A stretch of DNA of 51,570 nt, taken from Microbacterium testaceum (GTDB taxonomy: Bacteria > Actinomycetota > Actinomycetes > Actinomycetales > Microbacteriaceae). Positions 40,581 to 48,436 of this stretch are shown piece after piece. Numbering within the stretch: position 1 is the stretch's first letter; every line of letters starts with the position of its first letter. The stretch covers positions 1 to 51,570 of the forward strand of contig NZ_LDRU01000011.1 in assembly GCF_001476285.1 (NCBI RefSeq). The letters run 5' to 3'. A model generated the notes under the pieces. It did not search any database, had not been told where the DNA came from, and saw nothing but the letters and a program-made list of their open reading frames with translations. Position numbers and translations under genes: made by a program.

Positions 40581-40594
40581 ACTATCTTGATAGT
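40581..40594. promoter_or_regulatory. Palindromic operator for the PadR regulator
   Basis: ACTATC-TT-GATAGT has perfect 6-base arms in the 92-bp gap between divergent padR and vanA. It overlaps a TATAAC box (40577-40582) and lies 21 bases before the vanA start, so binding would block vanA transcription. Confidence 0.75.
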
Positions 40595-40615
40595 GAGTGG
40601 ACAAGGGAGTGCACC

Positions 40616-41725
40616 ATGCAGGAGACAGTGACCGCGAAACTGCTCGATCACCCGCGCAACGCCTGGTACGTCGCCGCGTGGGACCACGAGGTCGGGCGCA
40701 AGAAGATCCTCGCCCGGACCGTCGCGGGTCGTCCTCTCGCTCTCTACCGCACCGAGGACGGCCGCGCGGTCGCGCTCGCCGACGCCTGCTGGCACCGCCT
40801 CGCGCCGCTGTCACAGGGGGCGCTGGTCGGCCCGGAAGACATCCGCTGTCCCTACCACGGCATCACCTACGACGCTCGCGGACGCTGCACGAGCATGCCC
40901 GCGCAAGAGACGATCAACCCGAGCGCCCTCGTCCCCTCGTTCCCCGTCGTCGACCGGTACCGCTACGTGTGGGTATGGGTGGGCGACCCCGCTCTCGCCG
41001 ATCCCGCGCTCATCCCCGACATGCACCAGATGACGGATGCCGCGTGGACCGGCGACGGCCTGACGATCCACGCTCCGTGCAACTACCAGCTCATCCTCGA
41101 CAACCTGATGGACCTCACGCACGAGGAATTCGTGCACTCCAGCAGCATCGGCCAGAAGGAGCTCAGCGAGAGCGAGTTCGTCACGAGCCACACCGATACC
41201 ACCGTCACCGTCGAGCGGTGGATGCACGACATCGAGGCGCCGCCGTTCTGGCTGAAGAACATGCGCGACAAGTTCCCCGGCTTCTCGGGCCGCGTCGACC
41301 GCTGGCAGATCATCCACTTCGAAGCACCGTCGACGATCTGCATCGACGTCGGTGTCGCCAAGGCGGGCACCGGGGCGCCCGAGGGCGACCGCTCGCAGGG
41401 CGTCAACGGCTACGTGATGAACACGATCACCCCCGAGACCGCGCGCTCGAGCCACTACTTCTGGTCGTTCCAGCGCAACTACCGTCTCGACAGCCAGCTC
41501 ATCACCACCCAGCTGCGCGACGGCGTGCACGGCGTCTTCGGTGAGGACGAGGCGATGCTCGCCGCTCAGCAGGCCGCGATCGACGCCAACCCCGACTACG
41601 AGTTCTACAGCCTGAACATCGACGCGGGCGGCATGTGGGTGCGCCGCATCCTCGAGCGGATGCTGCTCGCCGAGGGCCGCGACCACGCGCCCGCCCCGCG
41701 CCGCGGCGCTCAGCTGGTGCGCTGA
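40616..41725 (+). CDS. vanA: Vanillate O-demethylase, Rieske oxygenase subunit
   Basis: This 369-residue oxygenase demethylates vanillate to protocatechuate plus formaldehyde. The start MQETVTAKLLDHPRNAWYVAAW is VanA-like. The Rieske [2Fe-2S] site is Cys58-x-His60 and Cys78-x2-His81 (CPYHGITYD). The mononuclear iron ligands appear as Asp166-x2-His169-x4-His174 in NLMDLTHEEFVH. The C-terminal half holds the catalytic fold with GGMWVRRILERMLLAEG. ATG 40616 follows an AAGGGAG ribosome-binding site. vanB follows 1 base after the stop. Related O-demethylases act on syringate or other methoxybenzoates, so the exact substrate is probable rather than certain. Confidence 0.9.
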   Translation: MQETVTAKLLDHPRNAWYVAAWDHEVGRKKILARTVAGRPLALYRTEDGRAVALADACWHRLAPLSQGALVGPEDIRCPYHGITYDARGRCTSMPAQETINPSALVPSFPVVDRYRYVWVWVGDPALADPALIPDMHQMTDAAWTGDGLTIHAPCNYQLILDNLMDLTHEEFVHSSSIGQKELSESEFVTSHTDTTVTVERWMHDIEAPPFWLKNMRDKFPGFSGRVDRWQIIHFEAPSTICIDVGVAKAGTGAPEGDRSQGVNGYVMNTITPETARSSHYFWSFQRNYRLDSQLITTQLRDGVHGVFGEDEAMLAAQQAAIDANPDYEFYSLNIDAGGMWVRRILERMLLAEGRDHAPAPRRGAQLVR

Positions 41726-41726
41726 C

Positions 41727-42710
41727 GTGGCGGTCTCACGCACGGAGGTCTGGCAGGGCGGCACGGTCGTGGCATCCAGGCCGTTGACGCCCGAGATCCG
41801 CCGCATCGAGATCGACGTGGACGATCCGGCGCCGGTCGCCCCCGGTGCGCACATCGACGTGCGCCTGACGATCGCGGGCGAGCGGGATCGACGGTCGTAC
41901 TCGATCGTGGATGCCGCCGACGGCGGCCGCCGCATCGCGCTCAGCGTCTACACCTCGCCGGTGAGCCGCGGCGGCGCTGCCGTCATGAACGCCCTCGCGC
42001 CGGGCGACCGACTGGAACTCACGCAACCACTGAACGACTTCCCGCTGCGGCCCGGAGCGGACCGCTACGTGCTCATCGCCGGAGGGGTCGGCGTCACCGC
42101 GATGGTGGGCATGGCGGCGAGCCTTCGCTCTCGCGGAGCCGACTACCGTCTGCTCTACGCCGGTCGCAGCCGCCCGCTCATGGCGTACGTCGACGAACTG
42201 CGCGACACGCACGGCGATCGTCTGAGCCTGCACGTGCGGGACGAAGCGACCTCTCTGTCGATCCCCGACCTGGTCGCCGGCATCGACCCCGGCACCGAGG
42301 TCTACGTCTGTGGTCCCATCCGACTGATGGATGCCATCCGTCGGGAGTGGATGAGGCAGAACCGCCCCATCGCGGACCTCCGCATGGAGACGTTCGGCAA
42401 CAGCGGATGGTTCGACGCGCAGGAGTTCACTGTGCGCATCCCGGCGACCGGCATCGAGGCGCGGGTGCGCCCGAACCAGTCGATGCTCGAGGCTCTCGAG
42501 GCCGCCGGGGCCGACATGATGTGGGACTGCCGCAAGGGCGAGTGCGGCCTGTGCGAGGTGCGGGTGCTGGGCCTCGAGGGCGACATCGACCACCGCGACG
42601 TGTTCTACAGCGAGCGTCAGAAGGACGCGCGCTCGAAGATGTGCTGCTGCGTCTCGCGCGTGGTGGCCACCGCGGGTCGCGACGCGGTGGTGGAGATCGT
42701 CACGAGCTGA
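41727..42710 (+). CDS. vanB: Vanillate O-demethylase, reductase subunit (PDR/VanB family)
   Basis: This 327-residue reductase passes electrons from NAD(P)H through FMN and a [2Fe-2S] cluster to VanA. The flavin motif is RRSYSI (55-60), the NAD motifs are AGGVGVTAM (118-126) and CGP (195-197). The C-terminal plant-type ferredoxin domain has Cys268, Cys273, Cys276 and a Cys cluster (306-308). The GTG start lies one base after the vanA stop, implying coupled translation. A large palindrome follows. The protocatechuate-cleaving and formaldehyde-handling genes are not in this window. Confidence 0.92.
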   Translation: MAVSRTEVWQGGTVVASRPLTPEIRRIEIDVDDPAPVAPGAHIDVRLTIAGERDRRSYSIVDAADGGRRIALSVYTSPVSRGGAAVMNALAPGDRLELTQPLNDFPLRPGADRYVLIAGGVGVTAMVGMAASLRSRGADYRLLYAGRSRPLMAYVDELRDTHGDRLSLHVRDEATSLSIPDLVAGIDPGTEVYVCGPIRLMDAIRREWMRQNRPIADLRMETFGNSGWFDAQEFTVRIPATGIEARVRPNQSMLEALEAAGADMMWDCRKGECGLCEVRVLGLEGDIDHRDVFYSERQKDARSKMCCCVSRVVATAGRDAVVEIVTS

Positions 42711-42738
42711 CGGGGTCGCTCTCCCGCGATGCCGGGGT

Positions 42739-42803
42739 GAGACTGCACGCTGCTGACATCTCCATTGCAGCGTGCAGCGGAGATGTCAGCTGTATGCAGT
42801 CTC
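42739..42803. repeat. Large palindrome between convergent vanB and flavin reductase
   Basis: Two 25-base arms (42739-42763 and 42779-42803) match at the outer GAGACTGCA and inner CTGACATCTCC, differing over 4-5 central bases. A second, overlapping hairpin pairs CTGCACGCTGC (42743-42753) with GCAGCGTGCAG (42766-42776), so two mutually exclusive folds are possible. There is no T-run. It may act as a terminator or belong to a repeat family. Confidence 0.8.
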
Positions 42804-42853
42804 GCGGGCGCGTGCCGCGGCGGCGCGTGCCGCGGCGGAGCGCGGAGCCGGGG

Positions 42854-43414
42854 TCAGTCGAGCCGCGAGTGCTCGCCGAGGCGGTGCCAGGTGCGGTTGT
42901 GGTAGACCAGCGCGGCGCCCGGCTCGCCGGGCTCGAGGTCGCGCTCGACGTCGACCTGCAGGGCCTGTGCGGCGATCACGGTCGAGCCGCCGGCATCCAT
43001 TCGGCTGACGATCTTGCACCGCAGCCAGGCGCGCACGCCGTGGTAGACGGGCTCGCCGGTGGGAAGACGCGACCACGTCGACGTGTCGGCGAAGCGATCG
43101 AGGCCGCTGGTCGATGCGGTGCGTGCGAGACCGATGTCTTCGGCGTCGAGCAGGTGCACGACGATCGTGTCGGCCGCGACGATCGTCGGGGTCGCCGACG
43201 ACAGCGCCGACACCGAGAAGATCAGCAGCGGCGGGTCGGCGCTCACCGACGACACCGACGACGCTGTCAGCGCGACGGGCCCGTTCTCGCCGTAGGCGGT
43301 GATGACGGCGATGCCGCCCGGGTGCCCGCGGAACGCGCGCTTGAAGTCGTCCGCCGAGACCGAGGTGCCGATGGCCGGGGTGCTCTCGGGGGCTGCATGC
43401 GGAAGGGAAGTCAT
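42854..43414 (-). CDS. Flavin reductase family protein
   Basis: The product is a 186-residue FMN-binding split-barrel reductase that supplies reduced flavin to a partner monooxygenase. It reads DFKRAFRGHPGGIAVITAYGENGPVALTASSVSSVSADPPLLIFSVS, the family's flavin-binding signature. ALVYHNRTWHRL at the C-terminus is also typical. No oxygenase partner is adjacent; vanA uses VanB, so the partner is elsewhere. The LLM-type flavin enzyme at 13.4-14.5 kb is one candidate, without evidence. The ATG has a TACCGT box 7 bases upstream, so leaderless expression is likely. Confidence 0.9.
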   Translation of the reverse strand: MTSLPHAAPESTPAIGTSVSADDFKRAFRGHPGGIAVITAYGENGPVALTASSVSSVSADPPLLIFSVSALSSATPTIVAADTIVVHLLDAEDIGLARTASTSGLDRFADTSTWSRLPTGEPVYHGVRAWLRCKIVSRMDAGGSTVIAAQALQVDVERDLEPGEPGAALVYHNRTWHRLGEHSRLD

Positions 43415-43421
43415 ACCTCAA

Positions 43422-43427
43422 ACGGTA
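43422..43427 (-). promoter_or_regulatory. Putative -10 box, leaderless start of flavin reductase
   Basis: Minus-strand TACCGT ends 7 bases before the ATG at 43414. Confidence 0.4.
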
Positions 43428-43509
43428 GGCGCTTCCGCGTGCCTCGGCGTCGTCGCGTGCAACACGGCGACACGCTTCGCGCGGTCCACCGCGGTCCTGA
43501 GTCATGGCG

Positions 43510-43523
43510 TGTGAAGCTTCACA
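43510..43523. promoter_or_regulatory. Perfect 14-bp palindrome, candidate upstream operator
   Basis: TGTGAAGCTTCACA is perfectly symmetric and lies 50 bases upstream of the sugar-transporter -35. It differs from the LacI site in the same promoter and may bind another regulator. Confidence 0.5.
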
Positions 43524-43559
43524 TTTATCAATTTGTGATGATTGAGCTGCGGATATTTC

Positions 43560-43590
43560 TTGACACAGCTGATTGTGTGAGCGCTAACAT
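43560..43590 (+). promoter_or_regulatory. Promoter of the sugar ABC operon
   Basis: TTGACA (43560-43565) and TAACAT (43585-43590) are 19 bases apart, the best -35 match in the window. The LacI-type operator overlaps the -10. Confidence 0.6.
43576..43589. promoter_or_regulatory. LacI-family operator overlapping the -10
   Basis: TGTGAGCGCTAACA is a near-palindrome with central AGCGCT. Its reverse complement, TGTTAGCGCTCACA, matches TGTTAGCGATCACC before the second ATPase gene at 12 of 14 positions. The LacI regulator closes the cluster. Confidence 0.75.
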
Positions 43591-43665
43591 TCACGAGTCA
43601 GCCCACCCGAGGGGGCTGCATCACATGAACCGGCAGCGGTGCCGGCGAAACGAGGAGGTTTCAAC

Positions 43666-44649
43666 ATGAAGGCGAAGAACATTCTTGCCGGGTTCGCTCT
43701 GGTGGGCGCGATCGCTCTGACCACGGCCGGCTGCGCCGGTGGGGGCAACACCGCCGGCGGCGGGGGCGGCGACGACAAGGTCATCACCGTCGGCTTCGCG
43801 CAGACCGGCTCCGAGAGCGGGTGGCGCAGCGCCAACACCGAGTCGATGAAGGAGGCATTCAGCGAGGCGAACGGCTTCAACCTCATCTTCAACGCGGCCG
43901 ACAACAAGCCCGAGGCGCAGATCGCCGCGGTCCGCAGCTTCATCAACCAGGGCGTCGACGCGATCGTGCTCGCGCCGATCGTCACCGACGGCTGGGACGA
44001 CGTGCTGAAGGAGGCGAAGGATGCCAACATCCCCGTCATCCTCGAAGACCGCACGGTCTCGGCTCCCGAGGACCTGTACGCGAGCTGGGTCGGCCTCGAC
44101 TTCAAGAAGGAGGGCGAGACCGCGGGCAAGTGGGTCGCCGACAACTTCGGCAAGACGCCCACCAACCTCGTCGTGCTCGAGGGCACCACGGGTTCGTCGG
44201 CCGCGACCGACCGTGCCGCCGGCTTCGACGAAGCCATCAAGGGCACCGACATCAAGGTCCTCGACTCGCAGACGGGCAACTTCACCCGCGCCGAGGGCAA
44301 GACGGTGATGGAGGGCTTCCTGCAGAAGTACGGCTCCACGATCAACGTGCTGTTCGCGCACAACGACGACATGGGCCTCGGCGCCCTCGACGCGATCAAG
44401 GCCGCCGGTCTCAAGCCCGGTACCGACATCAAGATCGTGACGATCGACGCCGTCAAGGACGGGATGACCGCTCTGGCCGACGGCGAGTTCAACTACATCG
44501 TCGAGTGCAACCCGCTGCTCGGTGACAAGGTCGCCGAGGTCGTCAAGAAGGTCGTGGCCGGCGAGTCCGTCGACAAGAGCTACATCGTCGAGGACCAGGC
44601 GTTCGACCAGGAGCAGGCCAAGGCCGCTCTGCCCGACCGCAAGTACTGA
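43666..44649 (+). CDS. Sugar ABC transporter substrate-binding lipoprotein (YtfQ-like)
   Basis: This 327-residue periplasmic-binding-protein type 1 receptor captures a sugar outside the membrane. The signal peptide ends in LTTAGC with lipidated Cys23, followed by a Gly-rich linker. The mature domain starts VITVGFAQTGSESGWRSANTESMKEAF, which resembles YtfQ, the galactofuranose-binding protein of E. coli. FNAADNKPEAQIAAVRSFINQGVDAIVLAP and DDMGLGALDAIKAAGLKPG are typical. The ATG has a strong GAGGAGG ribosome-binding site. A stable hairpin after the stop probably keeps its expression above the rest of the operon. The exact sugar is not determinable. Confidence 0.93.
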   Translation: MKAKNILAGFALVGAIALTTAGCAGGGNTAGGGGGDDKVITVGFAQTGSESGWRSANTESMKEAFSEANGFNLIFNAADNKPEAQIAAVRSFINQGVDAIVLAPIVTDGWDDVLKEAKDANIPVILEDRTVSAPEDLYASWVGLDFKKEGETAGKWVADNFGKTPTNLVVLEGTTGSSAATDRAAGFDEAIKGTDIKVLDSQTGNFTRAEGKTVMEGFLQKYGSTINVLFAHNDDMGLGALDAIKAAGLKPGTDIKIVTIDAVKDGMTALADGEFNYIVECNPLLGDKVAEVVKKVVAGESVDKSYIVEDQAFDQEQAKAALPDRKY

Positions 44650-44662
44650 TCCCTCCCTCCCG

Positions 44663-44696
44663 GGGTGTGCGGGGCCGTGACCGGCCCCGCACACCC
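44663..44696 (+). terminator. Intercistronic hairpin after the binding-protein gene
   Basis: A perfect 15-bp stem (44663-44677 with 44682-44696) around TGAC, without a T-run. Such structures after binding-protein genes typically attenuate transcription or protect the upstream mRNA. Confidence 0.85.
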
Positions 44697-44723
44697 TCCC
44701 GGTACCCCAGAAAGCGATCGAGC

Positions 44724-46325
44724 ATGACATCCGAACGTGCTGCCGCGGCCCCCGGCCCGCGGGCCGCCGTGGTCGAGATGCGAGGAATCAGCATCTCCTT
44801 CCCCGGAGTGAAGGCCCTCGACGGGGTCGACTTCACCCTCTACCCCGGCGAAGTCCACTCCCTGATGGGCGAGAACGGCGCCGGCAAGTCCACGCTCATC
44901 AAGGCCCTCACCGGTGTCTACGGCATCGATGCCGGCACCATTCGCGTCGATGGCGAGCAGCGGCTCTTCCGCGCCACCGCCGACGCGCAGGCGGCGGGCA
45001 TCGCCACCGTCTATCAAGAGGTCAACCTCTGCCAGAACCTCACCGTCGGCGAGAACGTCATGCTCGGTCAAGAGGTTCGTCGCGCGGGCATGATCGACTG
45101 GAAGGCGACCCACGCGGCCGCCGAGCGTCATCTCTCCGAGCTCGGTGTGCGCATCGACACCCGGTCGATCCTCGCGAGCCACTCGATCGCGATCCAGCAA
45201 CTCGTCGCCATCAGCCGTGCCATGGTCGTCGACACGAAAGTGCTCGTGCTCGACGAGCCGACATCCAGCCTCGACCGCGGCGAGGTCGAGCAGCTCTTCG
45301 GCGTCGTGCGCGACCTACGCGACCGCGGCGTCGCGATCCTGTTCGTCTCGCACTTCCTCGACCAGATCTACGAGATCTCCGACCGCCTGACCGTGCTCCG
45401 CAACGGCACGCTGGTGGGGGAGTACCCGGTCGAAGAACTCGGCCGTGAACAACTCGTCGCCAAGATGATCGGCCGCGAGCTCGGCGAGTTGGATGCCATC
45501 TCCGCCAGCGCCGAGCGCCCCATCGACCGTTCCGGCACCCCCGTGCTGCGCGCCGTCGGCCTCGGCCGCAAGAACGCCCTCGAGCCCGTCGACCTCGAAG
45601 TCTTTGGGGGCGAGGTCGTCGGGCTCGCGGGACTCCTCGGCTCCGGCCGTACCGAGCTCGCGCGACTCATCGCCGGGGCCGACCGCACCGACGGCGGATC
45701 GATCGAGGTGGCGGGCACATCGGCGCGCACCGGATCGCCCCGCCACGCGCTCGACCGCGGCATCGCCTTCTCGTCGGAGGACCGTCGCGCCGAGGGCATC
45801 GTCGGCGACCTCACGGTGGCCGAGAACATCATCCTCGGTGTGCAGGCCCGTCGCGGCGCACTCCGTCGTGTCGGCGCCGCCGAGAAACAGGCGATCGTCG
45901 ACGAGTACATCACCGCTCTCGGGGTCCGCCCGGCCAACCCGAACGCCCTGATCCGCAACCTCTCCGGTGGCAACCAGCAGAAGGTGCTGCTCGCCCGCTG
46001 GCTCGCCACCGCGCCGGAGCTGCTCATCCTCGATGAGCCGACGCGCGGCATCGACGTCGGCGCCAAGGCCGACATCCAGCGCAAGGTCGCCGAGCTCGCC
46101 GAGAAGGGCCTGTCGGTCATCTTCATCTCGTCGGAGCTCGAAGAGGTCCTGCGCCTCGCCCAGCGCGTGGCCGTGCTCCGCGACCGTCGTAAGATCGGCG
46201 AACTGGCCACCAAGGACGTCGATCTCGACGGCCTCGTGGCGTACATCGCCGAAGGTCAGGCGGAGCCGACCACGCCCGCAACCGCCCCCGAGACATCGCC
46301 GTCCGATCGGGAGAAGATCGCATGA
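44724..46325 (+). CDS. Sugar ABC transporter ATPase (YtfR-like, two nucleotide-binding domains)
   Basis: This 533-residue tandem ATPase energises sugar import. Domain 1 has GENGAGKST, the IQQLVAISRAM signature region and KVLVLDEPTSSLD. Domain 2 has a degenerate Walker A (GLLGSGRTEL), the strong LSGGNQQK signature and LLILDEPTRGID, the usual pattern in RbsA/MglA/YtfR proteins. The order binding protein-ATPase-permease-permease matches ytfQ-ytfR-ytfT-yjfF. ATG 44724 gives the standard N-terminus. The stop overlaps the permease ATG as ATGA. Confidence 0.94.
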   Translation: MTSERAAAAPGPRAAVVEMRGISISFPGVKALDGVDFTLYPGEVHSLMGENGAGKSTLIKALTGVYGIDAGTIRVDGEQRLFRATADAQAAGIATVYQEVNLCQNLTVGENVMLGQEVRRAGMIDWKATHAAAERHLSELGVRIDTRSILASHSIAIQQLVAISRAMVVDTKVLVLDEPTSSLDRGEVEQLFGVVRDLRDRGVAILFVSHFLDQIYEISDRLTVLRNGTLVGEYPVEELGREQLVAKMIGRELGELDAISASAERPIDRSGTPVLRAVGLGRKNALEPVDLEVFGGEVVGLAGLLGSGRTELARLIAGADRTDGGSIEVAGTSARTGSPRHALDRGIAFSSEDRRAEGIVGDLTVAENIILGVQARRGALRRVGAAEKQAIVDEYITALGVRPANPNALIRNLSGGNQQKVLLARWLATAPELLILDEPTRGIDVGAKADIQRKVAELAEKGLSVIFISSELEEVLRLAQRVAVLRDRRKIGELATKDVDLDGLVAYIAEGQAEPTTPATAPETSPSDREKIA

Positions 46326-47365
46326 AGAAGTTCCTCACGCACCGCCTGGTCTGGCCGATCGCGGCGCTCATCGCGCTGATCGCCGTCAACACCATCTCGC
46401 GGCCCTCGTTCCTCAGCATCACGGTGCAGAACGGCCAGTTGTACGGGTCGTTGATCGACATCCTGCGCAACAGCGCACCGCTCATGCTCGTCGCGCTCGG
46501 CATGACGCTGGTCATCGCCACGCGCGGTATCGACCTCTCGGTCGGCGCGATCATGGCGGTCTCCGGCGCCGTCGCGCTCACGATCATCGAGGCGTCCCCC
46601 GAACCGGGGAACCTCGGCGTCGTGATGATCGCGATCGTCGCCGCGGTGGGAACCGCCCTGTTGCTCGGCGTCTGGAACGGTTTCCTGGTCTCGGTGCTCG
46701 GCATCCAACCGATCATCGCCACGCTCGTGCTGATGCTCGCCGGCCGCGGGGTCGCCCTGCTCATCACCAAGGGCTTCATCACCACGATCAACAGCGATCC
46801 GTATCAGTTCATGGCGCAGGGATACGTGCTGGGCCTGCCCTTCGCCTTCTACGTCTCGATCGTCGCCGTGATCGTGGTCGGGGTCCTCGAGCGTCGTACT
46901 GCTCTCGGCATGCTCACCGAAGCGGTCGGTATCAACCCCGAGGCGAGCCGTCTCGCCGGCGTCCGCTCGCGCGGCATCATCTGGGGTGCCTACATCGCCA
47001 GCGGCACTCTCGCGGGTATCGCCGGCATCCTCTACAGCTCGAACATCATGGCGGCCGACGCGAACGCCGCGGGGCTCTACATCGAACTGGATGCCATCCT
47101 CGCGGTGGTCCTCGGCGGCACCTCGCTCGCGGGCGGAAAGTTCAGCATCGCCGGCACCGTCGTCGGCGTGTTCACGATCCAGACGCTCAAGAGCACGATC
47201 ACCTTCCTGGGCGTCCCGCCCGCGGTCAGCCCCGTGTTCATGGCCGCGGCCGTGCTCGTCGTGGTGCTGCTGCAGTCGCCGCGGTTCCGCTCGTTCTTCC
47301 ACGCGGCCGGTCGTTCCGCCGCCCGCCCGCTCACCCGCCGTCCTGACGCAAAGGTGCTGTCCTGA
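46322..47365 (+). CDS. Sugar ABC transporter permease 1 (YtfT-like)
   Basis: The 347-residue BPD_transp_2-type permease has about ten membrane helices. The family signature GMTLVIATRGIDLSVGAIMAVSGAVALTI is followed by NGFLVSVLGIQPIIATLVLMLAGRGVALLIT. The cytoplasmic ATPase-contact loop (EAVGINPEASRLAGVRSRG) and GTSLAGGKFSIAGTVVGVFTIQTLKSTI follow. GIQPIIATL with a YtfT-like RSFI..TINSDPYQF stretch supports the subgroup. It overlaps the ATPase gene by 4 bases and the next permease by 1 base. The C-terminus is Arg-rich. Confidence 0.94.
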   Translation: MKKFLTHRLVWPIAALIALIAVNTISRPSFLSITVQNGQLYGSLIDILRNSAPLMLVALGMTLVIATRGIDLSVGAIMAVSGAVALTIIEASPEPGNLGVVMIAIVAAVGTALLLGVWNGFLVSVLGIQPIIATLVLMLAGRGVALLITKGFITTINSDPYQFMAQGYVLGLPFAFYVSIVAVIVVGVLERRTALGMLTEAVGINPEASRLAGVRSRGIIWGAYIASGTLAGIAGILYSSNIMAADANAAGLYIELDAILAVVLGGTSLAGGKFSIAGTVVGVFTIQTLKSTITFLGVPPAVSPVFMAAAVLVVVLLQSPRFRSFFHAAGRSAARPLTRRPDAKVLS

Positions 47366-48384
47366 TGACCACTCTCACCGCCCCGGAGCGCGGCGCCGCG
47401 TCGTCGACGAGCGCGTACCGGCGCTTCCTCAGCCGTCACATCTCGTGGGTCCCGGTGTTCGCCGCCGTGGCCATCCTGATCATCATGATCGCGGGCTCGA
47501 TGGCCTACTTCCCGAACTTCCAGCTGCCGCGCATCATGTCGTCGATCCTGCTCGACAACGCGTACCTCCTCGTTCTGGCCGTGGGTATGACCTTCGTCAT
47601 CCTCACCGGGGGGATCGACCTGTCGGTCGGCGCGGTCATGGCGTTCACCGGCATCCTGTGCGCCAAGCTCCTCGGCGACGGGGTCCCCGTGGCCGTGGCC
47701 GTCCCCGCGATGGTGCTCATCGGTGCCGCGATCGGGCTGCTGATCGGTGTGCTCGTGCAGTTCTTCGACGTGCAACCGTTCATCGCCTCGTTGATCGGCA
47801 TGTTCCTCGCCCGCGGCCTCGCATTCGTGGTGAGCCTGGAGTCGATCAAGGTCGAGAACGACGGCATCCTGTGGCTGCAGTCCACGCGATTCTCGTTCGC
47901 GGGCTGGTACATCACACCGACGGGCATCATCGCCCTCCTGACCGTCGCGATCGCAGCGTTCGTGCTCCGGTACACGCGCTTCGGCCGCACGGTGTACGCG
48001 GTCGGCGGCAACGAGCAGTCGGCACGACTCATGGGTCTGCCGGTCGTGCGGACGAAGCTGTCGGTCTACGTCATCAGCGGAGTGTGCGCAGGCCTCGCCG
48101 GCATCGTGCTGACGGCGTACTCCGGTGCGGGATACCCCCTGAACGGCGTGGGCACCGAGCTCGACACGATCGCCGCGGTCGTCATCGGCGGCACGCTCCT
48201 GACCGGCGGCAGCGGTTTCGTCCTCGGCTCGATGATCGGCGTGTTCGTCTACGGTCTGATCCGCACGATCATCTCGTTCTCCGGAGCCGAGCAGTCGTGG
48301 ACGCGCATCACCGTCGGCGCCCTGCTGCTGCTGTTCGTGGTGGTGCAGCGCATCATCGTGTCGCGCTCCGCGCTCAGCCGGTGA
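47365..48384 (+). CDS. Sugar ABC transporter permease 2 (YjfF-like)
   Basis: The second BPD_transp_2 permease of the heterodimer has 339 residues. GMTFVILTGGIDLSVGAVMAFTGILCAKLL is the family signature. QPFIASLIGMFLARGLAFVVSLESIKVEN and YAVGGNEQSARLMGLPVVRTK (ATPase-contact loop) follow. The start shares one base with the preceding stop (TGATG). It ends 52 bases before the second ATPase gene, and a LacI-type operator fills part of that gap. Confidence 0.94.
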   Translation: MTTLTAPERGAASSTSAYRRFLSRHISWVPVFAAVAILIIMIAGSMAYFPNFQLPRIMSSILLDNAYLLVLAVGMTFVILTGGIDLSVGAVMAFTGILCAKLLGDGVPVAVAVPAMVLIGAAIGLLIGVLVQFFDVQPFIASLIGMFLARGLAFVVSLESIKVENDGILWLQSTRFSFAGWYITPTGIIALLTVAIAAFVLRYTRFGRTVYAVGGNEQSARLMGLPVVRTKLSVYVISGVCAGLAGIVLTAYSGAGYPLNGVGTELDTIAAVVIGGTLLTGGSGFVLGSMIGVFVYGLIRTIISFSGAEQSWTRITVGALLLLFVVVQRIIVSRSALSR

Positions 48385-48397
48385 TGCTCCCGCGCCG

Positions 48398-48411
48398 TGT
48401 TAGCGATCACC
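48398..48411. promoter_or_regulatory. Second LacI-family operator, before the orphan ATPase
   Basis: TGTTAGCGATCACC matches the inverted form of the operator at 43576-43589 at 12 of 14 positions. It lies 26 bases before the ATG at 48437. Confidence 0.65.
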
Positions 48412-48423
48412 GCTTCGCGCGGG

Positions 48424-48429
48424 CATGAT
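48424..48429 (+). promoter_or_regulatory. Putative -10 box before the orphan ATPase
   Basis: CATGAT ends 7 bases before the ATG at 48437, with no ribosome site. The spacing matches the other leaderless starts. Confidence 0.35.
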
Positions 48430-48436
48430 TGACCCC

